Part shown: one piece after another, positions 1-7,428 of the stretch
How positions within the stretch are numbered: the stretch's first letter is position 1
How the letters are laid out: the number at the start of each line of letters is the position of its first letter
Assembly (NCBI GenBank): GCA_030046135.1
Contig: JASIEC010000102.1
Location: 1-20,553, forward strand
Direction: 5' to 3'
Length of the DNA stretch: 20,553 bases
DNA from: Thermoplasmata archaeon
GTDB lineage: Archaea; Thermoplasmatota; Thermoplasmata; Lutacidiplasmatales; UBA184
The notes under the pieces: generated by a model
Told to the model about the DNA's origin: nothing
What the model saw: the letters and a program-made list of their open reading frames with translations, nothing else
The model's database searches: none
Translations under genes and position numbers: made by a program

Positions 1-267
1 TCGACGACCTCGACCCGGCTGCTAACCCCCGCCGGCTGCGACGCGGCCCCCGCGGGAGTGATCGGGCGTGAGGTTCCTGCCGCCCCGACCCGACGCCCCC
101 GAGAGGATTCATCCCCCCTTGTTGCCCGACCGGTGGCCGCGGACCCCCCGTCGACGGAACCATGCTCATCGAAGCACGTAGAGCGATCGACGCAGCCAGC
201 GTAGCGAGGCGGCCCGGGCGATCGCGCCCAAACGCCATTGCCGTCGGGGCTTGACGGCTCCGAGTCG
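1..267. other. Window edge without recognisable gene
   Basis: Plus-strand frame 1 is open from base 1 to a TAG at 202-204, so the C-terminal tail of a gene entering from the left is possible. Its translation (Pro/Ala/Arg/Ser/Thr-rich) shows no domain or motif, and open frames arise easily by chance at this G+C. I see no clear TATA box 25-32 bp before the ATG at 268, and no tRNA or hairpin-plus-T terminator. Confidence 0.4.
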
Positions 268-753
268 ATGTCGACCGAGCTGCGGACGATCCAGGACCTG
301 TACCGCTATCATTTCCGGAAGCTCCGGAGCTATCTCCGGACGATCTGGGACCTGCCGGTGCGGGAGCGATATCGGGACCGGGGCTCGACCTATCCTTCGC
401 TCGTCGACATCTACCTGCACATCCTCGACGATTACCGGTTCTGGTTCATCCAAGCGTACACGGGGAAGACCTTCCGCGATTTTCCGCTCGGGATCCGGCT
501 CAGCCGCGCGAAAGCTGAGACGGCGACCCGCGCGGTGGAGCGGTTGGTGATCGGCTTCCTCCGGAAGCTCCGCCCGAGCGACCTGGACCGGACGTTCTAC
601 ATCCAGGTCGACAAGCGAACGATCACCGTCCGCGCGATGCTGCTGCAGATGATCGAGGGGGATCTCCAGCACAAGGGGGAGCTCAATGCGCTCCTGTGGC
701 AGATGGAGGTGGAGCCGCCGGCGGTCGATCTCTCGCGATCGGCCGGCTTCTAG
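268..753 (+). CDS. DinB/YfiT-like putative metalloenzyme family protein
   Basis: A 161-residue protein when read from the ATG at 268. A TTG at 238 would add ten residues (MPSGLDGSES) that look like untranslated leader, so I prefer 268. The sequence is all-helical in character. It has a helix with His-Asp-Asp-Tyr (IYLHILDDYRFW, about residues 41-52) and, near the C terminus, DLQHKGELNALLWQ followed by EPP. That pattern matches the DinB four-helix bundle, whose members bind a metal through three His and act as thiol-dependent transferases or have unknown roles. The usual HxxxH before the GEL motif is incomplete here: the position four residues before the final His is Gly, so one ligand may be lost or replaced by the nearby Glu or Asp. 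Substrate and physiological role are unknown. It stands alone on the plus strand and converges with the next gene. Confidence 0.6.
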   Translation: MSTELRTIQDLYRYHFRKLRSYLRTIWDLPVRERYRDRGSTYPSLVDIYLHILDDYRFWFIQAYTGKTFRDFPLGIRLSRAKAETATRAVERLVIGFLRKLRPSDLDRTFYIQVDKRTITVRAMLLQMIEGDLQHKGELNALLWQMEVEPPAVDLSRSAGF

Positions 754-858
754 CAGGCCGCCCTCGGGAGCTGTAGCCAAGCGGGCGGTCTCCGGTGGCC
801 CGCGACGAGCGCCCGAACGAGCGATTCGGTCTCGCCCCGCGCGAGGGGCGACCTTCGC

Positions 859-1215
859 TTAGACAAATCTCCAGGACCCGGCAAAGCGAGTCCACATCTT
901 GTCGCTGGAGACGATCCCTCGAACCTTGCCGGTGGAGGAGTCGAGGAAGGCTGTGAGCGTGTAGGGCGGGTTCAGGTACGAGACGACGAAGAGCCCCGGC
1001 GACAGTCGGCCGAAGAAGCTCCGGCCTGGGCGTATCCGGCTCCCTCGCCCGGAGAAGGTCGCCCCTCGATACACGATCGACCCATCCGCGTTGAACGTGT
1101 GATGGTACACCGTCCGGCTCCCCTTCCCGTCCGCGAGCTCCCATCGAACCGTTCGCCGAAGGAGCGTACCGGCCGGGGGTTGCCGCGGTTTGCGAGTTCG
1201 GGCCCGTCGCGCCAT
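859..1215 (-). CDS. Small MoaF/calycin-like protein, function unknown
   Basis: A 118-residue protein. The frame stays open to 1311, but I start at the ATG at 1215. A TATA-like AATTTGTAG lies about 33 bp upstream and a GGGAGCGG stretch sits just before the ATG. The first ~25 residues are very basic (MARRARTRKPRQ). The remainder reads as a small beta-barrel, with alternating strands such as TVYHHTFNADGSIVYRG, then LFVVSYL, then TLTAFLDSSTGKVRG, and a terminal tryptophan-containing strand. The VSYL...YTLTAFLD..TG order resembles the MoaF-type lipocalin-like (calycin) family, which is my tentative assignment from memory. No catalytic residue can be named. It is transcribed in the same direction as the decarboxylase upstream but is separated from it by about 200 bp with its own promoter. 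Confidence 0.5.
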   Translation of the reverse strand: MARRARTRKPRQPPAGTLLRRTVRWELADGKGSRTVYHHTFNADGSIVYRGATFSGRGSRIRPGRSFFGRLSPGLFVVSYLNPPYTLTAFLDSSTGKVRGIVSSDKMWTRFAGSWRFV

Positions 1216-1243
1216 CCGCTCCCAGATCGGAACTCTCGTCCGG

Positions 1244-1252
1244 CTACAAATT
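1244..1252 (-). promoter_or_regulatory. TATA-like element of the MoaF-like gene
   Basis: The minus strand reads AATTTGTAG in otherwise GC-rich DNA, centred about 33 bp before the ATG at 1215. This would give a leader of a few bases. Assigned by position and composition only. Confidence 0.45.
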
Positions 1253-1418
1253 CTGTCCCCCTGGGAGGTCGGAGAGCCGCTGCCCCCTGCACCGACCCCT
1301 CCGTCGCGCACGTCGGGGGGGGCTCCGGTCGCCCCGGAGGGTCTAGGTCAGGCCCGTGAGAGACTGACGGTACCTTTCCAGCTCTGCCCGGAACGGACTC
1401 GCGGTCAGGTGCCGGTCG

Positions 1419-2786
1419 TCAGGAGGGCCGCTCGGAGGCGATCCGGAGGATGGCCGAGGCCGATCGATCGATGTCGTCGTCGGTGGTCGCCCACGAGCTG
1501 ACGCTGATCCGCATCGCCGTCGTGCCGTGCCAGACCGTGCCGCCGCACCAGCAGGTGCCGTCCTGCTGCACCGCGGCGATCACTCGACGGGTCTCGTTTT
1601 CGGTCCCGAAGGAAACGAGGACCTGGTTCAGGTCGACCTGATTCAGAATCTGGCATCCGCCGGCGCGAAGGAGCGAGGCCATCCGAGCCGCGTGCCGGCA
1701 GCAGCGGTCGATCAGATCGGCGAGCCCCGACCGCCCGAGCGACCGTAGGGCAGCCCAGGCATCGACGCCCCGAGCCCGTCGCGACATCTCGGGAGCGAAC
1801 TCCATCGGCTCGCCGTCCACCGAGTCAGGAAGGTACGCGGCCGCCGTCCCCGACATGGCGGCTCGGAGGTGTCGCCCGTCCCGAACGAAGACCGCACCGC
1901 TGTCGTACGGCACGTTGAGCCACTTGTGCGCGTCGATCGCCCACGAGTCCGCGTCCTCGATTCCCGCGGCCAATGCCTTCCGGGGCGGGCTCGCGCGCGC
2001 CCACAGACCGAACGCCGAGTCGAAGTGGACCCAGGCGCCGCTCCGATGCGCCCGCTCGCAGATCTCGCGCGCCGGGTCGAACGCCCCGGTGTTGACGTTC
2101 CCCGCTTGGGCGCAGACGACGCTCGGCCCCGACAGCTCGGGAAGCCGGTCCGCGCGCATCCGGCCCTGCCCGTCGGTGGGGACCCGGACGACCCGTTCGC
2201 GTCCAAATCCGAGGAGGGCGAGTGCCTTGAGGACCGAAACGTGGACCTCGTCGCCGACGACGACCGTCACCGCCGGCGCCCCGAAGAGACCCCGGGCCTC
2301 GACGTCCCAGCCAGCCCCCGCGAGCACCGCATGCCGGGCCGCGGCCAACCCCGCCAGGTTCGCCATCGTATCGCCGGTGACGAACGCCCCCCGCGAGGAC
2401 GGCGGGAGGGACAGCGCATCCCGGATCCACTCGAGGGCCGTCGCCTCGAGGCGCGCCGCGACGGGAGACATCACCTCCACGGCCGCGTTCTGGTCCCACG
2501 CTCCGGCGAGCCAGTTCGCCGCGAGCGCGGCCGGCAGCGCGCTCCCGATCACGAATCCGAAGTACCGACCGCCCGCCGTGCCCACCGTCGCCGGCGAGCC
2601 GACTTCGTCAAGCCGCCGCAGCACGGAGGCAGGATCCTCTCCCTGGTCCGGGAGGGGTCCGCCCAACGAACCGAGCCGCTCGATCGCCCCCTCCGTCGGT
2701 CCCACCCGGCGGGCCTTGAGCCCCTCGAGATACCGGTCCGCCCGGCCCGCCGCGTCGTGCAGCAAGCCCTCCTTTCCGCCGACCAC
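1419..2786 (-). CDS. PLP-dependent (group II) amino-acid decarboxylase-like protein
   Basis: A 455-residue fold-type I PLP enzyme of the glutamate/tyrosine/aromatic amino-acid decarboxylase superfamily, presumably cytosolic. Visible elements are RYFGFVIG and ANWLAGAWDQN (about 74-100), the small-domain/substrate region; GDEVHVS with H182, expected to stack on the cofactor ring; HFDSAFG with D256, expected to contact the pyridine nitrogen; and DAHKWLN with K288, the Schiff-base lysine. The core is intact and of usual length. I cannot name the substrate: such proteins are often annotated glutamate decarboxylase or aspartate aminotransferase-family, and some act as C-S lyases or aldolases instead. 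The GTG at 2786 is the only standard in-frame start at the N terminus. A GGGAGGAG lies about 15 bases upstream, which is long spacing, and no clear TATA box is seen, so the exact start is uncertain. The style resembles bacterial homologues. Confidence 0.82.
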   Translation of the reverse strand: MVGGKEGLLHDAAGRADRYLEGLKARRVGPTEGAIERLGSLGGPLPDQGEDPASVLRRLDEVGSPATVGTAGGRYFGFVIGSALPAALAANWLAGAWDQNAAVEVMSPVAARLEATALEWIRDALSLPPSSRGAFVTGDTMANLAGLAAARHAVLAGAGWDVEARGLFGAPAVTVVVGDEVHVSVLKALALLGFGRERVVRVPTDGQGRMRADRLPELSGPSVVCAQAGNVNTGAFDPAREICERAHRSGAWVHFDSAFGLWARASPPRKALAAGIEDADSWAIDAHKWLNVPYDSGAVFVRDGRHLRAAMSGTAAAYLPDSVDGEPMEFAPEMSRRARGVDAWAALRSLGRSGLADLIDRCCRHAARMASLLRAGGCQILNQVDLNQVLVSFGTENETRRVIAAVQQDGTCWCGGTVWHGTTAMRISVSSWATTDDDIDRSASAILRIASERPS

Positions 2787-2971
2787 GGGGGCGGATCCCA
2801 GCTCCTCCCATGATGCTTTCCGTCGGGCCGCCCGCCGGCGCCGAACGAAGCGGCCCGTGCAGCCCGGACGGCCGGACCCGAGGGGAGCCGCGAGACGGCT
2901 TCTTCCCTGGGATGCGACCGCCGGGTGAGGAGGAGAACGGAGGGAAGCGAAGCGAACTTCAGGAACGAGAC
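2787..2971. other. Intergenic spacer
   Basis: About 185 bp between the toxin gene and the decarboxylase, both on the minus strand. It holds a possible Shine-Dalgarno element (minus-strand GGGAGGAG near 2799-2806). I see no convincing TATA box, RNA gene or terminator. Confidence 0.5.
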
Positions 2972-3253
2972 TCAGCCCGTCGTGAGGTCGCGATAGGCGG
3001 TCGGCCTCGGGCGGAACGCCACGAACATCACCTCATGTCCTTCGACCCGGTGGAGTCCTCGGTAACCTCTCACGCGCATCGTCCAGAGACCCCGGCCCCC
3101 CTTGAGCGCGTGGACGTCCAAGATGCCGGAAAACGACCGAAACGGCGACCGCTCTAGCTCCGTGAACCCCACATCGAAGAGACGGCGAACCGACCCGGGA
3201 AGGCGCATCAGCTCGCTCGCGGCCGATAGCGTGAACCGGACGGAGAAGAGCAC
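2972..3253 (-). CDS. RelE/ParE-superfamily toxin (putative mRNA interferase or gyrase poison)
   Basis: A 93-residue basic protein starting with GTG one base after the stop of the upstream RHH gene. It follows the RelE/ParE layout: an N-terminal strand (LFSVRFTLSAASELMRL), a helical pair with the LPGSVRRLF element, then LKGGRGLWTMRVRGYRGLHRV (the G-x-W-x-x-R-V-x-x-Y-R core of the family, about 51-71), a hydrophobic strand EVMFVAF, and a C-terminal Arg/Tyr segment RPRPTAYRDL, where RelE-type toxins keep functional residues. RelE proteins cleave mRNA in the ribosomal A site and ParE proteins poison gyrase; sequence alone does not tell me which applies here. Its partner is the RHH protein at 3255-3470, and the pair has the canonical antitoxin-first order. 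There is no sign of truncation. Confidence 0.72.
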   Translation of the reverse strand: MLFSVRFTLSAASELMRLPGSVRRLFDVGFTELERSPFRSFSGILDVHALKGGRGLWTMRVRGYRGLHRVEGHEVMFVAFRPRPTAYRDLTTG

Positions 3254-3254
3254 G

Positions 3255-3470
3255 TCAGTACGCCCGACGCGTACGAAGCTCGCTCAGCGAGACACGTGGC
3301 TCCTCGCGGTAGCGGCGGTCCATCTCCCGGAGGAACTCCTCGGTGGGATACTCCTCGATCAACTCGAGGATCACGTCTCCGTAGGTCTTCCCCGGGGTCT
3401 TGTACTTGGCCAAGGCACGTCGCACAAAGACCGGTACGGTGATCGTAGTGGGGGCGGTGTCTGCGGCCAC
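3255..3470 (-). CDS. Ribbon-helix-helix-type antitoxin of a RelE/ParE-like module
   Basis: A 71-residue protein when started at the GTG at 3470; a TTG at 3485 would add MPRAI. I choose 3470 because a TATA box (AATTATAG, 3492-3499) is centred 25.5 bp upstream, making the GTG a leaderless start. The N-terminal TTITVPVFVRRALAKYK segment resembles the beta-strand plus helix A of RHH/VapB-like DNA-binding proteins. The segment TYGDVILELIEEY is the second helix. The charged tail (EEFLREMDRRYREEPRVS) is the expected toxin-binding region. By analogy, such proteins neutralise the toxin and repress their own promoter. Its stop is followed after one base by the toxin's GTG, so the two are surely co-transcribed. 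Confidence 0.7.
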   Translation of the reverse strand: MAADTAPTTITVPVFVRRALAKYKTPGKTYGDVILELIEEYPTEEFLREMDRRYREEPRVSLSELRTRRAY

Positions 3471-3491
3471 GATGGCACGAGGCAATTGGCA

Positions 3492-3499
3492 CTATAATT
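3492..3499 (-). promoter_or_regulatory. TATA box of the toxin-antitoxin operon
   Basis: The minus strand reads AATTATAG, one of the few AT-rich octamers in the area. Its centre is 25.5 bp from the GTG at 3470, the spacing expected for an archaeal leaderless transcript. An RHH autorepressor site could overlap it, but I see no clear inverted repeat. Confidence 0.6.
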
Positions 3500-3567
3500 G
3501 GCTGGTCCGCAACCCGCCCGCCTGAAACCACCCGGGCTGACGGGTGTCAGTATCGCATTGGTTGTTA

Positions 3568-3641
3568 CGGGCCCGAGGGGATTCGAACCCCTGACCTTGC
3601 GGTTAAGAGCCGCCTGCTCTACCGAGCTGAGCTACGGGCCC
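3568..3641 (-). tRNA. tRNA-Lys (anticodon CTT)
   Basis: On the minus strand a full cloverleaf folds: acceptor GGGCCCG/CGGGCCC; TA; D arm GCTC-AGCTCGGTA-GAGC; anticodon arm GGCGG-CTCTTAA-CCGCA with CTT at positions 34-36 and U33 preceding; a five-base variable loop AGGTC; T arm AGGGG-TTCGAAT-CCCCT. The first anticodon-stem pair is a G-A mismatch. The discriminator base is G, CCA is not encoded, and no intron is present. The CTT anticodon decodes AAG lysine codons, favoured in a genome this GC-rich. A TATA-like CTTTATG lies about 30 bp upstream. The lysyl-tRNA synthetase that would charge it is in the same window at 16613-18094. Confidence 0.95.
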
Positions 3642-3666
3642 GCGACGGCGCGGGAGCGGGCCGCTC

Positions 3667-3675
3667 GCATAAAGC
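3667..3675 (-). promoter_or_regulatory. TATA-like box of tRNA-Lys
   Basis: The minus strand reads GCTTTATGC, centred 30 bp upstream of the first tRNA nucleotide at 3641. It stands out in a run of almost pure G/C. Confidence 0.6.
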
Positions 3676-3721
3676 CTGCCGGCGAGCGGGACGCTCGACG
3701 AGACGGCGGCTCGGCGCCCGC

Positions 3722-4663
3722 CTACGCCGCGATCCTCTCGAGCGCCGCGCCCACCATCAGAGGAAGCAGGAGGGTCACGTCGCCCTCGACGGTCGTGTGG
3801 CGCGCCTTCGCCTTCAGCTTCCCCCACGAGATCGCCTCGCGGGTCCGCGCGCCGGAGAGGCTCCCGTCCCATTCCACCGCCGTCGTGATGTAGAGGGCGG
3901 CGTCGAGGCCCCCCCGGAACTGGTTCCACCAGATCGTGTGGTGCTTGGAGATCCCCCCGCCGAGCAGGATCGCGCCGGCACGCTTCGCCTCGAAGACGAG
4001 GTCGGAGAGCGCCTGCTCGTCGGAGAGGAGATCGAGCGACAGCCCGCGGTGGTCCTGCCAGAACAGCCACAGCTGCGAGCCGACGGCCCCGTCCAGGAGC
4101 CCGGGGACGAACACCGGGACGTTGCGCCGTGCGGCCGCCCGGAGGAGGCTCGAGCTCGCGCGGGCCGGGATCGCCTCACCGAGCGCCCGCGCCAGGGCTC
4201 GTCCGGAGAGCGACCGGGTCCCGCCCTCCCACAACCGCTCGAGGACCTCCCGGGTCTTTCGCTCGATGATCGTGCCGTAGTTCGCCTGGGGGATCACGAG
4301 GTTTCCGAGTCGGTAGAGGTGACGACGGTGCAGCGCCGCGTCGTCGAGGGTCCACGCCCCGTGGTAGTACGGGCGGAAGGAGCGCGCGAGGTCGTGGTCG
4401 AGGGTCCCGCAGGTGGTGACGATCGCATCGACGTACCCTCGCTCGACGAGCGTCGTGAGGACGCCCCGCGTTCCGGTGGCGACGATGTCGGCGGGGAAAG
4501 AGAGGAAGACGGTCATGTCGCGATCGCGAAGGATCCGCGCCAGGAGGTCGACCCCCTCGGCCACGCCCTTCGCGCTGAAGCCGCCCCCGTCCTCGAGCCG
4601 GCGGGCGAGCGCGTCCAGCGACGGACGATCGTCGACCCTCACGTCCTTCACCGGGCGGGGCAC
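3722..4663 (-). CDS. dys: Deoxyhypusine synthase
   Basis: Transfers the aminobutyl group of spermidine, with NAD, to a specific lysine of translation factor aIF5A, the first step of hypusine formation. The 313-residue protein shows an N-terminal PVKDVRV segment, FPADIVATG (about 56-64), VTTCGTLDHD (82-91), a glycine-rich NAD region near AILLGGGISKHH with the catalytic lysine K240, and YITTAVEWDGSLSGAR followed by EAISWGK (about 258-282), the conserved C-terminal active-site block. The frame can be read upstream to a GTG at 4714. I instead take the GTG at 4663, which is 26.5 bp from a TATA-like ATTTAA (4687-4692) and removes a 17-residue extension lacking family likeness. It is divergent from threonine synthase and convergent with nothing. 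The aIF5A gene is not in this window. Confidence 0.95.
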   Translation of the reverse strand: MPRPVKDVRVDDRPSLDALARRLEDGGGFSAKGVAEGVDLLARILRDRDMTVFLSFPADIVATGTRGVLTTLVERGYVDAIVTTCGTLDHDLARSFRPYYHGAWTLDDAALHRRHLYRLGNLVIPQANYGTIIERKTREVLERLWEGGTRSLSGRALARALGEAIPARASSSLLRAAARRNVPVFVPGLLDGAVGSQLWLFWQDHRGLSLDLLSDEQALSDLVFEAKRAGAILLGGGISKHHTIWWNQFRGGLDAALYITTAVEWDGSLSGARTREAISWGKLKAKARHTTVEGDVTLLLPLMVGAALERIAA

Positions 4664-4686
4664 GGGGCCTCGGGAGCGGCGGGCGG

Positions 4687-4692
4687 TTAAAT
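4687..4692 (-). promoter_or_regulatory. TATA box of deoxyhypusine synthase
   Basis: The minus strand reads ATTTAA, 26.5 bp from the GTG at 4663. This is the same leaderless geometry as other genes here and decides the start choice. Confidence 0.6.
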
Positions 4693-4770
4693 CGGTCCCG
4701 GGAGCGCCGTCCACGTAGGGGGAGAACGGGGGGACTGTTGCAGCGGTGGCTCCCCGCCGCCCCTCGGTCC

Positions 4771-4776
4771 CTTAAC
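4771..4776 (+). promoter_or_regulatory. TATA-like element of threonine synthase
   Basis: CTTAAC is centred about 30 bp before the ATG at 4804, predicting a leader of about four bases. The divergent deoxyhypusine synthase promoter lies about 85 bp away. Confidence 0.5.
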
Positions 4777-4803
4777 CTCCGCGCACCTCGAGGCTCGGAA
4801 CCG

Positions 4804-6009
4804 ATGGCCGACGGGACGGGCTCCCTCCTCCAGCGCCTCGAGTGCCGGTCGTGCTGCACGCAAGTCGACCCCGGGCGACCTGTCGGCGTCTGCCCGACGT
4901 GCGGTCTCGCGCTCCTCGCCACCTACGCCCTCGATCGGCTCGAGGCGACGGCGTGGTGGAGCGGCCTCTCGAGCCGGCCCGCCACCCTCTGGAGGTACCG
5001 AGAGCTCCTTCCGATCGGTTCGCCGGAGTCGATCATGACGCTCGGCGAACCGATGACCCCTCTCGTGCCGCTCGGTCCCGTGCCCGAGGCGGACGGCGTG
5101 GCGGTGCGGCTGAAGGACGACGGGGCGCTCCCGACAGGATCGTTCAAGGCCCGCGGGATGGCGGTCGCTGTCTCCCGGGCGACGGAGCTCGGTCTCCGCG
5201 ATCTCTACGTGCCGAGCGCCGGCAACGCGGGGATCGCCCTGGCGGCATACGGGGCCCGGGCGCGTTCCCGCGTCCGGGTCTACCTTCCCGAGAGGACGCC
5301 GGAGCCGATGCCGTCCGCCGCCCGGGCCTACGGCGCCGAGGTGCGACTGCTCCCCGGCACGTTGCGCGAGGTCGGGGCGGCGGCGCGGGCGCTCGAAGCC
5401 GGGCACGGAGGGTTCGACATGTCCACGCTGCGCGAGCCCTACCGCGTGGAGGGAAAGAAGACGATGGGACTCGAGATCGCCGAGCAGGCAGGTCCCGGCG
5501 GGATGCCGGATGCGATCGTCTACCCGACCGGAGGGGGCACCGGCCTCGTCGGGATGTTCAAGGCGTTCTCCGAGCTGGCCACCCTCGGGTTGATCGATCG
5601 GGTGCCCCGCCTGCTCGCGGTCCAGCCGGAACACTGCGCGCCCGTCGTCCGTGCGCTCCGGGAGGGGAGCCCGCGCGCCGAGCCGTGGGAGGTGCCGACG
5701 ACGCTCGCTCCGGGCCTCCTCGTGCCAGCGCCGTTCTCTTCGGAGCGCGTCCTCGAGGCGATCCGGGGCAGCCGCGGGGGCGGCGTGACGGTGAGCGATC
5801 GCGAGATCGTCGCCGGGGTTCGAGCGCTCGCGGCGCGCCACGGGACCTCCGCCTCGCCCGAGGGGGCCGCGCCGTACGCCGCCCTCCCCCACCTCCTTCG
5901 GGAGCGGCTGATCCGCCCCGGCGAGTCGGTCCTGCTCTACTGTACGGGGAGCGGGATCCCGTTCGCGGGGACGGACTGGGACGCCCGCCTCGACGCCGGC
6001 CCAGGGTAG
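4804..6009 (+). CDS. thrC: Threonine synthase
   Basis: Converts O-phosphohomoserine to threonine and phosphate with PLP, the last step of threonine synthesis. The 401-residue protein opens with a zinc-ribbon-like module, CRSCC...CPTCG (C14, C17, C30, C33), common in archaeal ThrC. A fold-type II PLP core follows: LKDDGALPTGSFKARGMA carries Schiff-base lysine K115, SAGNAGIALAAYGARA forms the substrate loop, and PTGGGTG is the phosphate-binding glycine loop. A late TGSG precedes the C terminus. The ATG at 4804 is chosen over a TTG at 4738 because homologues begin near the Cys module and a TATA-like CTTAAC lies about 30 bp upstream. The enzyme is close kin to threonine dehydratase and cysteate synthase; the N-terminal Cys module favours ThrC. 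It converges with the helicase gene, leaving about 21 bp between stops. Confidence 0.88.
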   Translation: MADGTGSLLQRLECRSCCTQVDPGRPVGVCPTCGLALLATYALDRLEATAWWSGLSSRPATLWRYRELLPIGSPESIMTLGEPMTPLVPLGPVPEADGVAVRLKDDGALPTGSFKARGMAVAVSRATELGLRDLYVPSAGNAGIALAAYGARARSRVRVYLPERTPEPMPSAARAYGAEVRLLPGTLREVGAAARALEAGHGGFDMSTLREPYRVEGKKTMGLEIAEQAGPGGMPDAIVYPTGGGTGLVGMFKAFSELATLGLIDRVPRLLAVQPEHCAPVVRALREGSPRAEPWEVPTTLAPGLLVPAPFSSERVLEAIRGSRGGGVTVSDREIVAGVRALAARHGTSASPEGAAPYAALPHLLRERLIRPGESVLLYCTGSGIPFAGTDWDARLDAGPG

Positions 6010-6030
6010 CGGCCGATCGACGGGGCTCCG

Positions 6031-7353
6031 TCAGCCCCCGGGTCGCCGGGGGCGGTACCGACCATCCCGGCGGCCCTCGCGGCGCCGGGACGGAGGGGGA
6101 CCGCGCGGACGGGGACGGCCCCCGGACGATCGGTCGGAGCCGCGGAACCCCCCTCGGTCCCTCGGCGGAGGCCCCGACGGGGGCGCGGTGAGGTCGAAGC
6201 CGGGAATCTGGGCCCGTGGGATCCGGGCTCCGAGCATCCGCTCGATCCGCGCAAAGTCCCCCTCCTCCTCCGACGACACGAGGGTGAGCGCTTCCCCCCG
6301 TCGCTGGGCCCGGGCGGTGCGCCCCACGCGGTGGATGTACGTCTCGGGCTCGTGGGGGACGTCGTAGTTGATCACGTGGCTGACCCCCTCGACATCGAGG
6401 CCCCTCGCGGCGATGTCCGTCGCGACCAGGAGGCGGTGGGTCCCGCCCCGGAACCCTTCGAGCGCCTTCACGCGCTGGCTCTGGCTCCGCCCTCCGTGGA
6501 GGACGCCCGCGTCGAACCGGCGGTCGACGAGCTGCCGGGCGAGCCGGTTCGCGCGGTGCTTCGTCCGGACGAAGACGAGAACGCTCGTCATCGTCTCGTC
6601 GCGGAGGAGCTCGACGAGAAGGTCGGTCTTCCGGACCCCCGGGACCGCGAGGGCGAGGTGGGAGACCCCGACCGCGGCGACCGTGGTCGGGTCGACCTGG
6701 ACCATCTTCGGGTCGCGCAGGTAGTCCCTCGAGAGGCGGACGACCTCGGGGGGCATCGTGGCCGAGAAGAGCATCGTCTGGCGATCGGTGGGGAGAGACC
6801 GCACGATCCGGCGCACGTCGGGGAGGAATCCCATGTCGAGCATCCGATCCCCCTCGTCGAGGACCAGGATCCGGAGCGCGGAGAAGTCCACGTAGCCGCG
6901 CCCCATGTGGTCGAGGAGCCGGCCCGGGGTGGCGATCACGATCTCGGCCCCGCCCTTGAGGCCCCGCTCCTGCTCGAGCATCCCGACGCCGCCGTAGACC
7001 GCGACCCCCCGGATCCGGGTGTGACGTCCGAGCTGCCGGACGAACTCCTCGGCCTGGAGGGCGAGCTCCCGAGTCGGCGTGAGGACGAGCGCGTAGATCC
7101 TTCCCGGAGGGAGCTCGAGCAGCCGCTCGAGCGTCGGCAGCAGGAACGCGGCGGTCTTCCCCGTCCCGGTCTGGGCCGTCCCGACCAAGTCCCGCCCGAG
7201 GACCGCCGGGGGGATCGTCCGGTCCTGGATCGGGGTGGGGGTGACGTATCCCATCGACCGCACGCCAAGGCGCAGGCGGGGGTCGAGCGGGAGATCGTCG
7301 AACGAGGTCGCGGGGGTCTTCGGGCGGGGGGGCACGGGGTCCGGGTCGGTCAT
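6031..7353 (-). CDS. DEAD-box ATP-dependent RNA helicase with DEGD motif and RG-rich tail
   Basis: A 440-residue superfamily 2 RNA helicase. Motifs in order: Q motif (TPTPIQ, 38-43); Walker A AQTGTGKT (60-67); PTRELA (93-98); TPGR (142-145); motif II DEGD (166-169) in place of the canonical DEAD; SAT (197-199); VFVRTK (260-265); ATDIAARGLDV (311-321); and HRVGRTA (341-347). Both RecA-like domains are complete. Residues ~390-440 form an Arg/Gly/Pro-rich disordered tail, likely for RNA binding. It probably remodels rRNA or mRNA structures, and I would not go further. Start: ATG at 7353. An in-frame GTG at 7404 would add 17 residues and lies 22-23 bp from a TTAA element at 7425-7428, so it is a possible alternative. 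The upstream neighbour is a GNAT gene whose stop codon overlaps that element. Confidence 0.92.
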   Translation of the reverse strand: MTDPDPVPPRPKTPATSFDDLPLDPRLRLGVRSMGYVTPTPIQDRTIPPAVLGRDLVGTAQTGTGKTAAFLLPTLERLLELPPGRIYALVLTPTRELALQAEEFVRQLGRHTRIRGVAVYGGVGMLEQERGLKGGAEIVIATPGRLLDHMGRGYVDFSALRILVLDEGDRMLDMGFLPDVRRIVRSLPTDRQTMLFSATMPPEVVRLSRDYLRDPKMVQVDPTTVAAVGVSHLALAVPGVRKTDLLVELLRDETMTSVLVFVRTKHRANRLARQLVDRRFDAGVLHGGRSQSQRVKALEGFRGGTHRLLVATDIAARGLDVEGVSHVINYDVPHEPETYIHRVGRTARAQRRGEALTLVSSEEEGDFARIERMLGARIPRAQIPGFDLTAPPSGPPPRDRGGFRGSDRSSGGRPRPRGPPPSRRREGRRDGRYRPRRPGG

Positions 7354-7424
7354 GATGAATCTCGGAGGCCCGATCCGCCAGGGCCGACCGGGGTCGCTGT
7401 TCACCGGCGGAACCCGGACCTCGG

Positions 7425-7428
7425 TTAA
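7425..7428 (-). promoter_or_regulatory. Possible TATA-like TTAA before the helicase gene
   Basis: The minus strand reads CTTAACC. It is the only AT-rich point between the GNAT end and the helicase, and it coincides with the GNAT stop codon (TAA). Predicted transcription start is about 7400, a ~47-base leader to the ATG at 7353. Weak evidence. Confidence 0.35.

Noticed and set aside
1..204. Open plus-strand frame from the window edge to a TAG at 202
   Set aside because: Low-complexity Pro/Ala/Arg/Ser translation with no motif. Open frames of this length are common by chance at this G+C.
765..850. tRNA-like string (GTAGCCAAGCGG ... GATTCGG) between the DinB-like and MoaF-like genes
   Set aside because: The D-arm resemblance is superficial: no T loop of the GTTCRANYC type and no acceptor stem can be paired.
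2810..3157. Plus-strand open frame over the spacer and the toxin gene
   Set aside because: No motif, and it overlaps a well-supported toxin gene on the other strand.
4687..5892. Long antisense open frames opposite threonine synthase, and similar long frames opposite the helicase, ValRS, LysRS and thermosome
   Set aside because: They are Arg/Pro/Gly-rich, lack domains, and mirror the codon pattern of the real genes in GC-rich DNA.
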